From an uncultured Oscillospiraceae bacterium (lineage in GTDB: Bacteria > Bacillota > Clostridia > Oscillospirales > Oscillospiraceae), in NCBI GenBank assembly GCA_947630375.1, contig CANRHH010000003.1, positions 32,502 through 96,501 of the forward strand: DNA of 64,000 nucleotides, given 5' to 3'. The position numbers and the translations under genes are program-made. Positions 25,510 to 32,805 of this stretch are shown here, piece after piece. Within the stretch, counting starts at the first letter, position 1, and every line of letters starts with the position of its first letter. The notes under the pieces are model-generated. The model was not told the DNA's origin, did no database searches, and saw nothing but the letters and a program-made list of their open reading frames with translations.

Positions 25510-27117
25510 ATGACAATTACATCTTTAACATTTATCGCTTTTATCGTAATTGTATTCGTTTTGTACTACTTGGCGCCCAAAAAGTTACAATGGGTTATAC
25601 TTTTATGTGCCAGCATATTTTTCTATTCATTTTGCGGCATAAAAAACACTTTATATGTATTGATTACCGCATCAACTGTATACGTAGCAACACTGTGGCT
25701 ACATAGACTTGCCGCTCGTCGGGACAATGAATTAAGGGTCCAGAAGGATATTTTAACCAAGCAGGAAAAAAATCTCAAAAAAGCCGCCTATCAGCGCAGA
25801 CGCAAGGCGATCTTGGTCGGAACCATTATCATCAATATCGGTCTGCTGTGTGTGTTCAAATATTCTCATTTTGCGATGGAGCAGTTGAATGGTATTTTAA
25901 GATTTTTGGGAAGCGGACAGCAAATTCGAGACACTTGGAATCTTATTGCACCCTTGGGAATCTCTTTTTATACCTTTCAATCTGTTGGATACCTTGCAGA
26001 CGTATATTGGGAGCACTATGAACCGGAACGAAACTATTTTAAGACCCTTTTATTTGTTTCATTTTTCCCGCAGATGACACAAGGCCCCATCAGCGAACAT
26101 GAAGCCTTATCGAAAGAACTTTTTAAAGAACATGCGCTTTGTTATAAAAACTTTTCCTGGGGCTTTCAGAGAATGGTTTGGGGGTTTACCAAAAAATTGC
26201 TTATTGCCGATGTGCTCGCCGATGCGGTAAAAAACCTTTTTACCGGATACGCGGGATACACGGGCGTTTCAACTATGATCGGGGCCTTTTGCTACAGTAT
26301 TCAGATATACGCGGATTTTTCCGGTTATATGGACATTATGTGCGGATATTGTGAGATGCTGGGAATTTGTCTTACAGAAAACTTCGAGCGTCCGTATTTT
26401 TCGAAATCCGTCGAGGAATATTGGCGCAGATGGCATATAAGTCTTGGCGCATGGTTCAAAAAATATGTATATTATCCCATTGGCATGACTAACTGGAGCA
26501 GAAAGCTGGCCAAATCGGTAAAAAACCGCTGTGGAAAATATCTGGCCAATACTATTCCTGCTACCATTGCACTGCTTGTTACTTGGCTTGCGACCGGTCT
26601 ATGGCATGGTGCAAATTGGGCATATATTGTTTGGGGGGGGGTAAACGGGTTATTTATTATTCTCTCTTTATGGTTAAAGCCGGTCTATGCTAAAACAAAA
26701 TCGATGTTACGGATTAATGAATCTCTTTGGATTTGGCGTGCCTCTCAAACTATCCGCACGTTTGTGCTTGTAACCTTCATAAAGGTGTTGCCGGAGGTTG
26801 GAAGCTTATCAGACGGTTTGGGATTGTGGAAGCATATTTTTACCGAGCATACGATGCCGGGAAGTCTGAACGCACTGCTTCCGTTTGTAGATCTGTCGAT
26901 AACAACAAAACAGATTGCATTTGGGCTGTGCATATTATTTACGATTATCCTGTTTGTTGTTTCGTTAATAGAAAGAAAAGCTCCAGCTCGTTATTATTTT
27001 AATAAGCTGCCCGCGCCGTTGCGTATTATGCTGCTGGTTTTCACGGTTTTTCTGCTATCGTCATTTGGCGTGCTGTCATCTTGGGGAAAAGAGGCGTTTA
27101 TGTATGCAAACTTTTAA
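25510..27117 (+). CDS. MBOAT-family membrane acyltransferase, DltB-like
   Basis: 535 residues with about ten or more hydrophobic helices. The MBOAT core is present: YTFQSVGYLADVYW, a conserved region RPYFSKSVEEYWRRWHISL, and the catalytic histidine in LWHGANWAYIVWG. DltB moves the D-alanyl group across or onto the membrane from DltC; AlgI-type relatives acetylate sugars. Adjacency to a carrier protein favours the DltB mode. A charged loop around residues 75-100 is rich in Lys/Arg. Confidence 0.86.
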   Translation: MTITSLTFIAFIVIVFVLYYLAPKKLQWVILLCASIFFYSFCGIKNTLYVLITASTVYVATLWLHRLAARRDNELRVQKDILTKQEKNLKKAAYQRRRKAILVGTIIINIGLLCVFKYSHFAMEQLNGILRFLGSGQQIRDTWNLIAPLGISFYTFQSVGYLADVYWEHYEPERNYFKTLLFVSFFPQMTQGPISEHEALSKELFKEHALCYKNFSWGFQRMVWGFTKKLLIADVLADAVKNLFTGYAGYTGVSTMIGAFCYSIQIYADFSGYMDIMCGYCEMLGICLTENFERPYFSKSVEEYWRRWHISLGAWFKKYVYYPIGMTNWSRKLAKSVKNRCGKYLANTIPATIALLVTWLATGLWHGANWAYIVWGGVNGLFIILSLWLKPVYAKTKSMLRINESLWIWRASQTIRTFVLVTFIKVLPEVGSLSDGLGLWKHIFTEHTMPGSLNALLPFVDLSITTKQIAFGLCILFTIILFVVSLIERKAPARYYFNKLPAPLRIMLLVFTVFLLSSFGVLSSWGKEAFMYANF

Positions 27118-28153
27118 AAAGATCATCACCGCGTCCATAAGTTTTGTACTCGCCTTATCGATATTGTCCGCTATTATAATCGAGCCATGGAGGCATTCGG
27201 AAACATATTATTACCAGGACGGAAAATTACGGGATATGCTTGCGGGACAATTGGATTATCTTATTGTGGGTGCTTCGCATAGTTTAGAAGGCTTCATTCC
27301 GGATGTTCTGGATAAAAAGCTGGGGTGTAATAGCTATAATTTGTCCAGTACTTTAGCAACTATGAAAGCTCGCGTTTTTTTAACAGAGCAAGAGCTGCAC
27401 AGGAATCCTGTTGATACAGTAATTTTGGAAATGTCGCATGACGCACTGCGTTCTACTTTAAACGAATACGGTAGTGGCGACAGCACAACCTTTGCTCGTT
27501 TGAGTTCATGGCGCACCCGGCTGGACTTCTTAATGAAATCTGTCCCGTTCGATGATTGGATGAATATATATAGCCGAGATTTAATATCGGGTCTGTACTA
27601 TTGGCAGCATTACGTCCAGGGGGATCTTTCAAATGCTGTAGATTATAAGGCAAAGGGATATCATCCTAACGAAGCCTTTGATCAATCGCTTTCGGCAGAA
27701 AAAATTGAAGAAATGTATAACACCACTTCGGAGATTCCGGAATTTGCACCAGATGCGCTTGAAAGCTTTCAACGTCTTGTTGATTTATGTAAAGAGAATC
27801 ATTGCAGAGTTATTATTGTTACAACTCCGCTGACTGACGCGCTCATATGGAGAGGGAAGGATTGGGATGTATTCTACGATTGGATGGAAGATTTTCGGGA
27901 AGAGAACAATTGTGAATACTATGACTTCAATTTATTGAAAGAGCGATACGCATTATGGTCGGATCAGGAGTCATTCTTTGATTTGTCGCATATGAGCGAC
28001 CAAGGTGCCCACGTCTTTTCCGAAACATTTGCTAAAATCATGAATCAAATAGATTGTGGAGAAGATATATCCGCTTTGTTCTATGAAAGCTATGCGGAAA
28101 TGAAACAAGATTCCCCCTATATGGATATTTATAAGGGGCGGGAATATGCTTAG
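27104..28153 (+). CDS. Membrane-anchored SGNH/DltD-like protein
   Basis: 349 residues from ATG 27104 (GAGG about ten bases upstream), overlapping the MBOAT gene by 14 bases. One N-terminal membrane helix (residues 8-28) and an extracytoplasmic domain with an SGNH-like layout: serine in IVGASHSLEG, a central ILEMSHD and a C-terminal Asp/His pair in FFDLSHMSDQGA. DltD family proteins act on the outer face in the last step of D-alanylation. The order A-C-B-D differs from the dltABCD of Bacillus. Confidence 0.75.
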   Translation: MQTFKKIITASISFVLALSILSAIIIEPWRHSETYYYQDGKLRDMLAGQLDYLIVGASHSLEGFIPDVLDKKLGCNSYNLSSTLATMKARVFLTEQELHRNPVDTVILEMSHDALRSTLNEYGSGDSTTFARLSSWRTRLDFLMKSVPFDDWMNIYSRDLISGLYYWQHYVQGDLSNAVDYKAKGYHPNEAFDQSLSAEKIEEMYNTTSEIPEFAPDALESFQRLVDLCKENHCRVIIVTTPLTDALIWRGKDWDVFYDWMEDFREENNCEYYDFNLLKERYALWSDQESFFDLSHMSDQGAHVFSETFAKIMNQIDCGEDISALFYESYAEMKQDSPYMDIYKGREYA

Positions 28154-28164
28154 CTGTAGTTTTG

Positions 28165-28290
28165 AAATTTCAAGCGGCTGTTTTGGTCGTATCCCGAATC
28201 CTGTGTAAAGTCCAATGTCCCGGCGGATGTATTGCAGCTGTTTGCGTACTGCGGAACGGATCGCCTTTAGCGTAGGTATAAGCCGCTAAA
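28165..28290 (-). pseudogene. Possible transposase remnant
   Basis: On the minus strand a short open stretch reads KAIRSAVRKQLQYIRRDIGL, reminiscent of the conserved KQL.YIRRD segment of IS5/IS1182-like transposases. Stops and a frameshift surround it, and no inverted repeats are evident. The rest of 28154-28400 holds a palindrome (GGAGGCTGACGCCTCC near 28375-28390) and nothing else I can assign. Its place at the edge of the low-GC island suits a past insertion. Confidence 0.35.
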
Positions 28291-28401
28291 CAACGCGCTC
28301 TATCGTATCCTTTCAGAGTCAAACTTAGGATACGGGCAAGCAATGCGCGGGTATATACCCGGCACGTGTTTGTTGGAGGCTGACGCCTCCACCCCCTAAA
28401 A

Positions 28402-28444
28402 GGGACTGTAGTGAAACGGCAAGTTTCGCTACAGCCCCTTTTTT
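28402..28444 (+). repeat. Terminator hairpin, right copy of the flanking repeat
   Basis: Same 29-base core as at 23491-23519 (here 28406-28434), followed by a run of seven T. It ends the dlt-like transcript and lies just before the VanR-box-like sites. A shortened relative (GGGGCTGTAGCAAAACGGCC) occurs near 63930. Confidence 0.85.
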
Positions 28445-28445
28445 G

Positions 28446-28512
28446 TCTTAAGAAAATCGTAAGCTTTTCGGCAGAAAGATTTGTGGATTCGGGGGCATAT
28501 TTTTGTTATAAT
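28446..28512 (+). promoter_or_regulatory. vanR promoter with VanR-box-like direct repeats
   Basis: Two near-repeats spaced 11 bases, TCTTAAGAAAAT (28446-28457) and TCGTAAGCTTTT (28457-28468), resemble the 12-base element reported for enterococcal VanR (TCGTANGAAANT, from memory). A TATAAT lies at 28507-28512 without a good -35, which suits an activator-dependent promoter. Confidence 0.6.
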
Positions 28513-28546
28513 AGCCGGTGGTACACTATACGAAAGGGGAAAAGCG

Positions 28547-29239
28547 GTGGGCACGGAACTGTTGATCGTAGACGACGAGCGGGAGATCGCCCAGCTGGTG
28601 CAGGTCTATCTGGAAAACGAGGGCTACCGGGTGCGCACGGCGGGCACCGCCGCCCAGGCCCTGGCCCTCATCGCGGAGCAGCCGCCGGAGCTGGCGGTGC
28701 TGGACGTGATGCTGCCGGACATGAACGGCTTCGACCTGTGCCGGAAGATCCGGGAGGAGCATCTGTTCCCCATCCTGATGCTGACGGCCAAGGTGGAGAG
28801 CACCGACAAGATCACCGGCTTGAGCTTAGGGGCGGACGACTATATCACCAAGCCCTTCAACCCCCTGGAGCTGGTGGCCCGGGTCAAGACCCAGCTGCGC
28901 CGCTACACCCGCTACAACAGCGCCGCCCCCTCCCCCGTCAGCCGGGAGATCGAGCTGCGGGGCCTGTGCATCAACCGGGACAGCCACCACTGTACCCTCT
29001 ACGGCCGGGCGCTGGGCCTGACGCCCCTGGAGTTCGACATCCTCTGGTACCTGTGCGAAAACCGGGGCCGGGTGGTGCCCTCGGAGGAGCTGTTCGAGGC
29101 GGTCTGGAAGGAAAAATACCTGGACAATAACAACACGGTCATGTCCCACATTGCCCGGCTCCGGGAGAAGTTGGGGGAACCGGCCCGGAAGCCCAAGTTC
29201 GTCAAGACCGTGTGGGGGGTGGGGTACACCGTTGAATAA
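28547..29239 (+). CDS. vanR: VanR-like response regulator
   Basis: 230 residues from GTG 28547 (AAAGGGG upstream). OmpR-family: receiver domain with acidic pair VDDE, phospho-acceptor Asp in LDVMLP and Lys in DDYITKPFNP; then a winged-helix DNA-binding domain (LTPLEFDILWYLCENRGRVV, ending TVWGVGYTVE). ADDYITKPFNPLELVARVK is very close to VanR of enterococci. It should bind the direct repeats before its own gene and before vanW. The stop overlaps the vanS start. Confidence 0.85.
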   Translation: MGTELLIVDDEREIAQLVQVYLENEGYRVRTAGTAAQALALIAEQPPELAVLDVMLPDMNGFDLCRKIREEHLFPILMLTAKVESTDKITGLSLGADDYITKPFNPLELVARVKTQLRRYTRYNSAAPSPVSREIELRGLCINRDSHHCTLYGRALGLTPLEFDILWYLCENRGRVVPSEELFEAVWKEKYLDNNNTVMSHIARLREKLGEPARKPKFVKTVWGVGYTVE

Positions 29240-30359
29240 GCTGTGGGAACAATGGGGAGACCGGCTGCGGGACTGGGACCGGCACGGCCGCCTGACCCGG
29301 AAGCTGCTGCTGGAATATCTGCTGTCTTTGGCGGCCTATGTGGCGGCCCTGTTCGGCTGCCTGACCCTGGCCTGGCTCTGGTGCTCCAGTCGTGTCTGGT
29401 ACAGCGAGGACCCGCTGTATCAGGTCCTGCGTTTCATAGAAGACTATCTGCCGGCCTTCCTGGTCCTGGCGCTGCTGCTGGGCTGGACGGCTGTCACCTA
29501 TTTCTTCCTGCGCCGGTCCCTGGGCTATCTGGACCGGGTGGTGGCCGCCGCCGGGCAGCTGACGGAGGACTTGGACCGCCCCATCCGGCTGCCCCACGCC
29601 ATCGGCGACGTGCAGCAGGAGCTGGAGGCGGTCCGGGAGCGGGCCTGGCAGGCTAACCGGGCCGCCAAGGAGGCCGCCCAGCGGAAGAACGACTTAGTGG
29701 TCTATCTGGCCCACGACCTAAAAACGCCTCTGACCAGCGTCATCGGCTATCTGAGCCTGCTGCGGGACGAGCCGGAGCTGTCCCCCGCCCTCCGGGCGCG
29801 CTACACCGGCGTGGCCCTGGAGAAGGCGGAGCGGCTGGAGGAGCTCATCAACGAGTTTTTCGACATCACCCGCTTCAACCTCACCGAGATCTCCCTGGAA
29901 AAGGAGACCCTGAGCCTGACCCGGCTGCTGGAGCAGAAGGCCTTTGAGTTCGACCCGGCCCTGAAGGAGAAGGGCCTGAGCTGGGACCTGGCCTTGGAGA
30001 GCGGCGTGGAGCTCTATGGCGACGGGGAGAAGCTGTCCCGGGTGTTTGACAATCTGTTTCGCAACGCCGTCAGCTACAGCTATCCGGACACGGAGATCCG
30101 CCTGTGCCTGGAAAAGACGGCGGACCGGGCGGTGGTCACGGTGCAGAACCGGGGCCGGAACATCCCGCCGGAGAAGTTAGAGCGGCTGTTCGAGCAGTTT
30201 TTCCGGCTGGACAGCGCCCGCGCCAGCGCCACCGGCGGCGCTGGCCTGGGCCTGGCCATCGCCAAAGAGATCGTGGAAAAGCACGGCGGCTCCATCCGGG
30301 CCGAGAGCCCCGGGGAGAGCGTCCAATTCACGGTGGAGCTGCCTCTGCGCCAGGCGTAA
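29232..30359 (+). CDS. vanS: VanS-like sensor histidine kinase
   Basis: 375 residues from TTG 29232, overlapping vanR by eight bases with GGGGTGGGG upstream. Two membrane helices (about residues 25-48 and 72-92) with a short extracytoplasmic loop (WCSSRVWYSEDP), a linker, the phospho-acceptor histidine in VYLAHDLKTPLTSVIGYLS (about residue 160), and an ATPase domain with N-box (NLFRNAVSYS) and G-box (GGAGLGLAI). The H-box block is the VanS type. The short outer loop suggests it may sense a membrane or wall intermediate; the ligand is not known from sequence. Confidence 0.85.
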   Translation: MNKLWEQWGDRLRDWDRHGRLTRKLLLEYLLSLAAYVAALFGCLTLAWLWCSSRVWYSEDPLYQVLRFIEDYLPAFLVLALLLGWTAVTYFFLRRSLGYLDRVVAAAGQLTEDLDRPIRLPHAIGDVQQELEAVRERAWQANRAAKEAAQRKNDLVVYLAHDLKTPLTSVIGYLSLLRDEPELSPALRARYTGVALEKAERLEELINEFFDITRFNLTEISLEKETLSLTRLLEQKAFEFDPALKEKGLSWDLALESGVELYGDGEKLSRVFDNLFRNAVSYSYPDTEIRLCLEKTADRAVVTVQNRGRNIPPEKLERLFEQFFRLDSARASATGGAGLGLAIAKEIVEKHGGSIRAESPGESVQFTVELPLRQA

Positions 30360-30376
30360 GAAATCCGCAAGAAAAA
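30354..30376 (+). promoter_or_regulatory. VanR-box-like direct repeats upstream of vanW
   Basis: GCGTAAGAAATC (30354-30365) and CCGCAAGAAAAA (30365-30376), again with an 11-base period and the same orientation as the pair before vanR. This suggests a second VanR-controlled promoter driving vanW and the genes after it. No clear -10 follows at the expected distance (AAGCAT near 30414 or TACACT at 30437 are the options). Confidence 0.5.
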
Positions 30377-30424
30377 CGCCGGCCCTTCACAAGGAAAATA
30401 AAAGCCCAAGAAAAAGCATTCCCG

Positions 30425-30469
30425 CCCCCGCTCTGGTACACTTATCGTACCGGAGCGGGGGATTTTTTT
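30425..30469 (+). terminator. Strong terminator hairpin between vanS and vanW
   Basis: A 15-bp stem (CCCCCGCTCTGGTAC at 30425-30439 with its complement at 30447-30461) followed by T7. It lies only 30 bases before the vanW start, so it either insulates vanRS from the resistance genes or sits in the vanW leader as an attenuator. Confidence 0.9.
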
Positions 30470-30498
30470 GCCTGATCCGCCCGGAGAGGAGGAAAACC

Positions 30499-31347
30499 AT
30501 GCGTCGAAAACGGCTGACAGAGCGCTTTCCCCGGCTGCTGCCCCTGCGGCGGCGGCAGAGGCGCTTATGCTTTTATCTGAAAATGGCCCTGGACCGAAAC
30601 CGCTACGCCCGGCGGCGGCAGGCGGAGCGCCTGCCCTGCCTGCTCTTTGAGAGCCGCTGCCCCATGGTGAACCGGGCCACGGGCTTTGCCCTGCGCTATC
30701 AGGAGAACAAGGTGTTCAATCTGCGCCTGGCGGCCAGGCGGCTGGACGGGCTGCTCATCGGCCCCGGGGAGACCTTCTCCTTCTGGCAGGCCCTCCGGGG
30801 CGCGGACCGGGAGACCCCCTACCGGGAGGGCCTGGCGGAGGTCAACGGCCGGCTGGTGACCGAGTACGGCGGCGGGCTGTGTATGCTCTCCAACCTGCTG
30901 TTCTGGGTGCTGCTGCACACGGAACTGACGGTGCTAGAGCGGCACGGGCACCGGGAGAAGGATTTCCCGGAGCCGGAGAGCGACGCGGTCCGGGGCGTGG
31001 ACGCGGCGGTGGCGGAGGGCTGGCTGGATCTGAAATGCACGAACAACACGGCCAAGGTCTACCAGCTGGCCGTCGCCTTTGAGGGCGGGGACATCGTGGG
31101 CCGCGTCTATGGGGCCCGCCCGGCGGCCCCCTGCCGGGTGTATAACGGCGCCGTCCGCTATGTCCGGGAGCAGGGCACCGTCTATGAGGAGGCGGAGGTC
31201 CGGCGGCGGCAGGGCGGCCGGGAAGAATTTCTGTACCGCAACCGCTGCCGCATCGGATATCCGCTGCCGGAGACGGCCGAGATCGAGGAGGGGAAGAACG
31301 ATGAAAAACGTACTGGTGCTGTTCGGCGGCTGCTCGCCGGAGCATGA
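30499..31347 (+). CDS. vanW: VanW-like protein
   Basis: 282 residues, right at VanW length. Shared blocks with VanW of VanB/VanG clusters: RKRLTERFPRLLP at the N-terminus, YQENKVFNLRLAA, GETFSFWQALR, GGGLCMLSNLLFWV and FPEPESDAVRGVDA. VanW is an accessory protein of unknown biochemistry found in some glycopeptide-resistance operons and more widely in Bacillota. No signal peptide; a basic start. AGAGGAGG lies seven bases before ATG. The end overlaps the ligase gene by 47 bases. Confidence 0.92.
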   Translation: MRRKRLTERFPRLLPLRRRQRRLCFYLKMALDRNRYARRRQAERLPCLLFESRCPMVNRATGFALRYQENKVFNLRLAARRLDGLLIGPGETFSFWQALRGADRETPYREGLAEVNGRLVTEYGGGLCMLSNLLFWVLLHTELTVLERHGHREKDFPEPESDAVRGVDAAVAEGWLDLKCTNNTAKVYQLAVAFEGGDIVGRVYGARPAAPCRVYNGAVRYVREQGTVYEEAEVRRRQGGREEFLYRNRCRIGYPLPETAEIEEGKNDEKRTGAVRRLLAGA

Positions 31348-32344
31348 GGTCTCACTCCGGTCCGCCCAGAGCGTGCTGGAGCACATGGACCGGGAGAAAT
31401 TCCGGCCCCTGCCGGTGGGCATCACCCGGCAGGGCCGCTGGCTCCGCTATGAGGGGCCCTGCGGGGCCATCGGCCCGGACCACTGGGAGCGGACCGGCCC
31501 CTGCGCCCCGGCCCTGCTGAGCCCCAGCCGGGGCGAAAAGAGCCTCTGGGCCCTGGGCCCGGCGGGGCTGGAGTCCACGGCGGTGGACCTGGCCTTTCCG
31601 GTGCTCCACGGCCAAAACGGGGAGGACGGCACCGTCCAGGGCCTGCTGACCCTGGCGGGGATCCCTCTGGCCGGATGCGGGGTGCTGTCCTCGGCCCTGT
31701 GCATGGACAAGGACCGGGCCCATCAACTGGCCGCCCGGGCCGGGCTCCGGGTGCCCCGCTCCGCTTTGGTGGACCGGGCCTGCCCGCCGGAGACGCTGAG
31801 GGACTTGGGGGCAGAGCTGGGCTGGCCGGTGTTCGTCAAGCCCCTGCGGGCGGGCAGCTCCTTCGGCGTCTCCCGGGCAGAGGGGCCGGAGGACCTGCCC
31901 GTGGCCTTGGAGCGGGCCCTGGCCTATGACAGCCGGGCCCTGCTGGAGGAGGCCATCCCCGGCGTGGAGTTGGGGGTGGCCGTGTTGGGCACAGCCCGGC
32001 CCCGGGCCTTCGGGCCCGACGAGGTGGAGCTGGCCGGGGGCTTTTTCGACTACGGGGAAAAATACGGCCCCCTCACCAGCCGGGTCCATGTCCCCGCCCG
32101 GATCTCCCCGGCCCTGGCCCAGGCCGCCCGGGAGGCGGCGCTGACCGTCTACCGGGCCCTGGACTGCGCCGGCTTCGCCCGGGTGGACCTTTTCCTGACC
32201 CCCGACGGGGAGCTGGTCTTCAACGAGGTGAACACCATCCCCGGCTTCACCGCCCACAGCCGCTTCCCCCAGATGCTCCGGGCAGCGGGTCTGGACCTGA
32301 AAGAGGCCCTCACAGAAATTCTGGAGGAGGCCGGGCAGCCATGA
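31301..32344 (+). CDS. vanG: D-Ala-D-X ligase, VanG-like (likely D-Ala-D-Ser)
   Basis: 347 residues from ATG 31301 (GAGGAGGGG upstream). ATP-grasp ligase with LFGGCSPEHEVSL, FPVLHGQNGEDG, SSALCMDKDRAH, VKPLRAGSSFG, FFDYGEKY and FNEVNTIPG. The CMDKDRAH, RAGSSFG and FFDY.EKY blocks are those of VanG and, more distantly, VanC, which join D-Ala to D-Ser. Housekeeping Ddl proteins usually lack this combination. The product would lower vancomycin affinity of the peptidoglycan stem. Substrate preference is inferred from motif and from the adjacent racemase. Confidence 0.85.
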   Translation: MKNVLVLFGGCSPEHEVSLRSAQSVLEHMDREKFRPLPVGITRQGRWLRYEGPCGAIGPDHWERTGPCAPALLSPSRGEKSLWALGPAGLESTAVDLAFPVLHGQNGEDGTVQGLLTLAGIPLAGCGVLSSALCMDKDRAHQLAARAGLRVPRSALVDRACPPETLRDLGAELGWPVFVKPLRAGSSFGVSRAEGPEDLPVALERALAYDSRALLEEAIPGVELGVAVLGTARPRAFGPDEVELAGGFFDYGEKYGPLTSRVHVPARISPALAQAAREAALTVYRALDCAGFARVDLFLTPDGELVFNEVNTIPGFTAHSRFPQMLRAAGLDLKEALTEILEEAGQP

Positions 32345-32802
32345 GCGCGCTGGAAAAGCTGACCGACTGGTCCACCGGCAGCGGCCTGACGCTCTACTGG
32401 CGGCTGCTCCGGCTCTGGGAGCGGACCCGGTCCCGTCCTCTGCGCTGGGCGCTGCGCTTTCTCCTCAACCGCTCCGCCCACCGGCACGGGGGCTACATCG
32501 GCCCCGGCGCGGTGCTGGAGGACCGGCCCAGCCTGCCCCACGGCCTCCATGGGGTGTATATCTCCCGCTACGCCCACATCGGGAAGCACTGCCGGATCTA
32601 CCAGAACGTGACCATCGGGGAGGTCCGGGGCAAGGCCCCCCGGATCGGCGACGGCTGCCTCATCGGGGCCGGGGCCGTGCTGGTGGGGGACATCCGGGTG
32701 GGCGACGGGGCGAGGATCGGAGCCGGGGCCGTGGTGGCCCGGGACGTGCCCCCGGGGGCCACGGTGGTGGCCCCGGCGGCACGGGTCCTCCCCCGCTCCT
32801 GA
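32341..32802 (+). CDS. Short hexapeptide-repeat acetyltransferase, CysE-like
   Basis: 153 residues. The C-terminal 90 residues form a left-handed beta-helix pattern (IGKHCRIYQNVTIGEV, IGDGCLIGAGAVLVGDI, IGAGAVVARDVPPG) as in serine O-acetyltransferases; the N-terminal helical domain of true CysE is reduced. A serine-related role beside a D-Ser-type ligase and a racemase is tempting, but such short proteins also acetylate sugars. ATGA overlap with the ligase gene shows translational coupling. I know of no van operon with this gene in this place. Confidence 0.7.
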   Translation: MSALEKLTDWSTGSGLTLYWRLLRLWERTRSRPLRWALRFLLNRSAHRHGGYIGPGAVLEDRPSLPHGLHGVYISRYAHIGKHCRIYQNVTIGEVRGKAPRIGDGCLIGAGAVLVGDIRVGDGARIGAGAVVARDVPPGATVVAPAARVLPRS

Positions 32803-32805
32803 GCC

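Noticed and set aside
28411-29130. 239-residue plus-strand frame over vanR
   Set aside because: Gly/Arg/Pro-rich shadow of the response regulator gene; its beginning only reflects the hairpin repeat.
31079-31300. N-terminal extension of the VanG-like ligase
   Set aside because: The stretch is the vanW gene read in another frame; ATG 31301 has a strong ribosome site and the family start.
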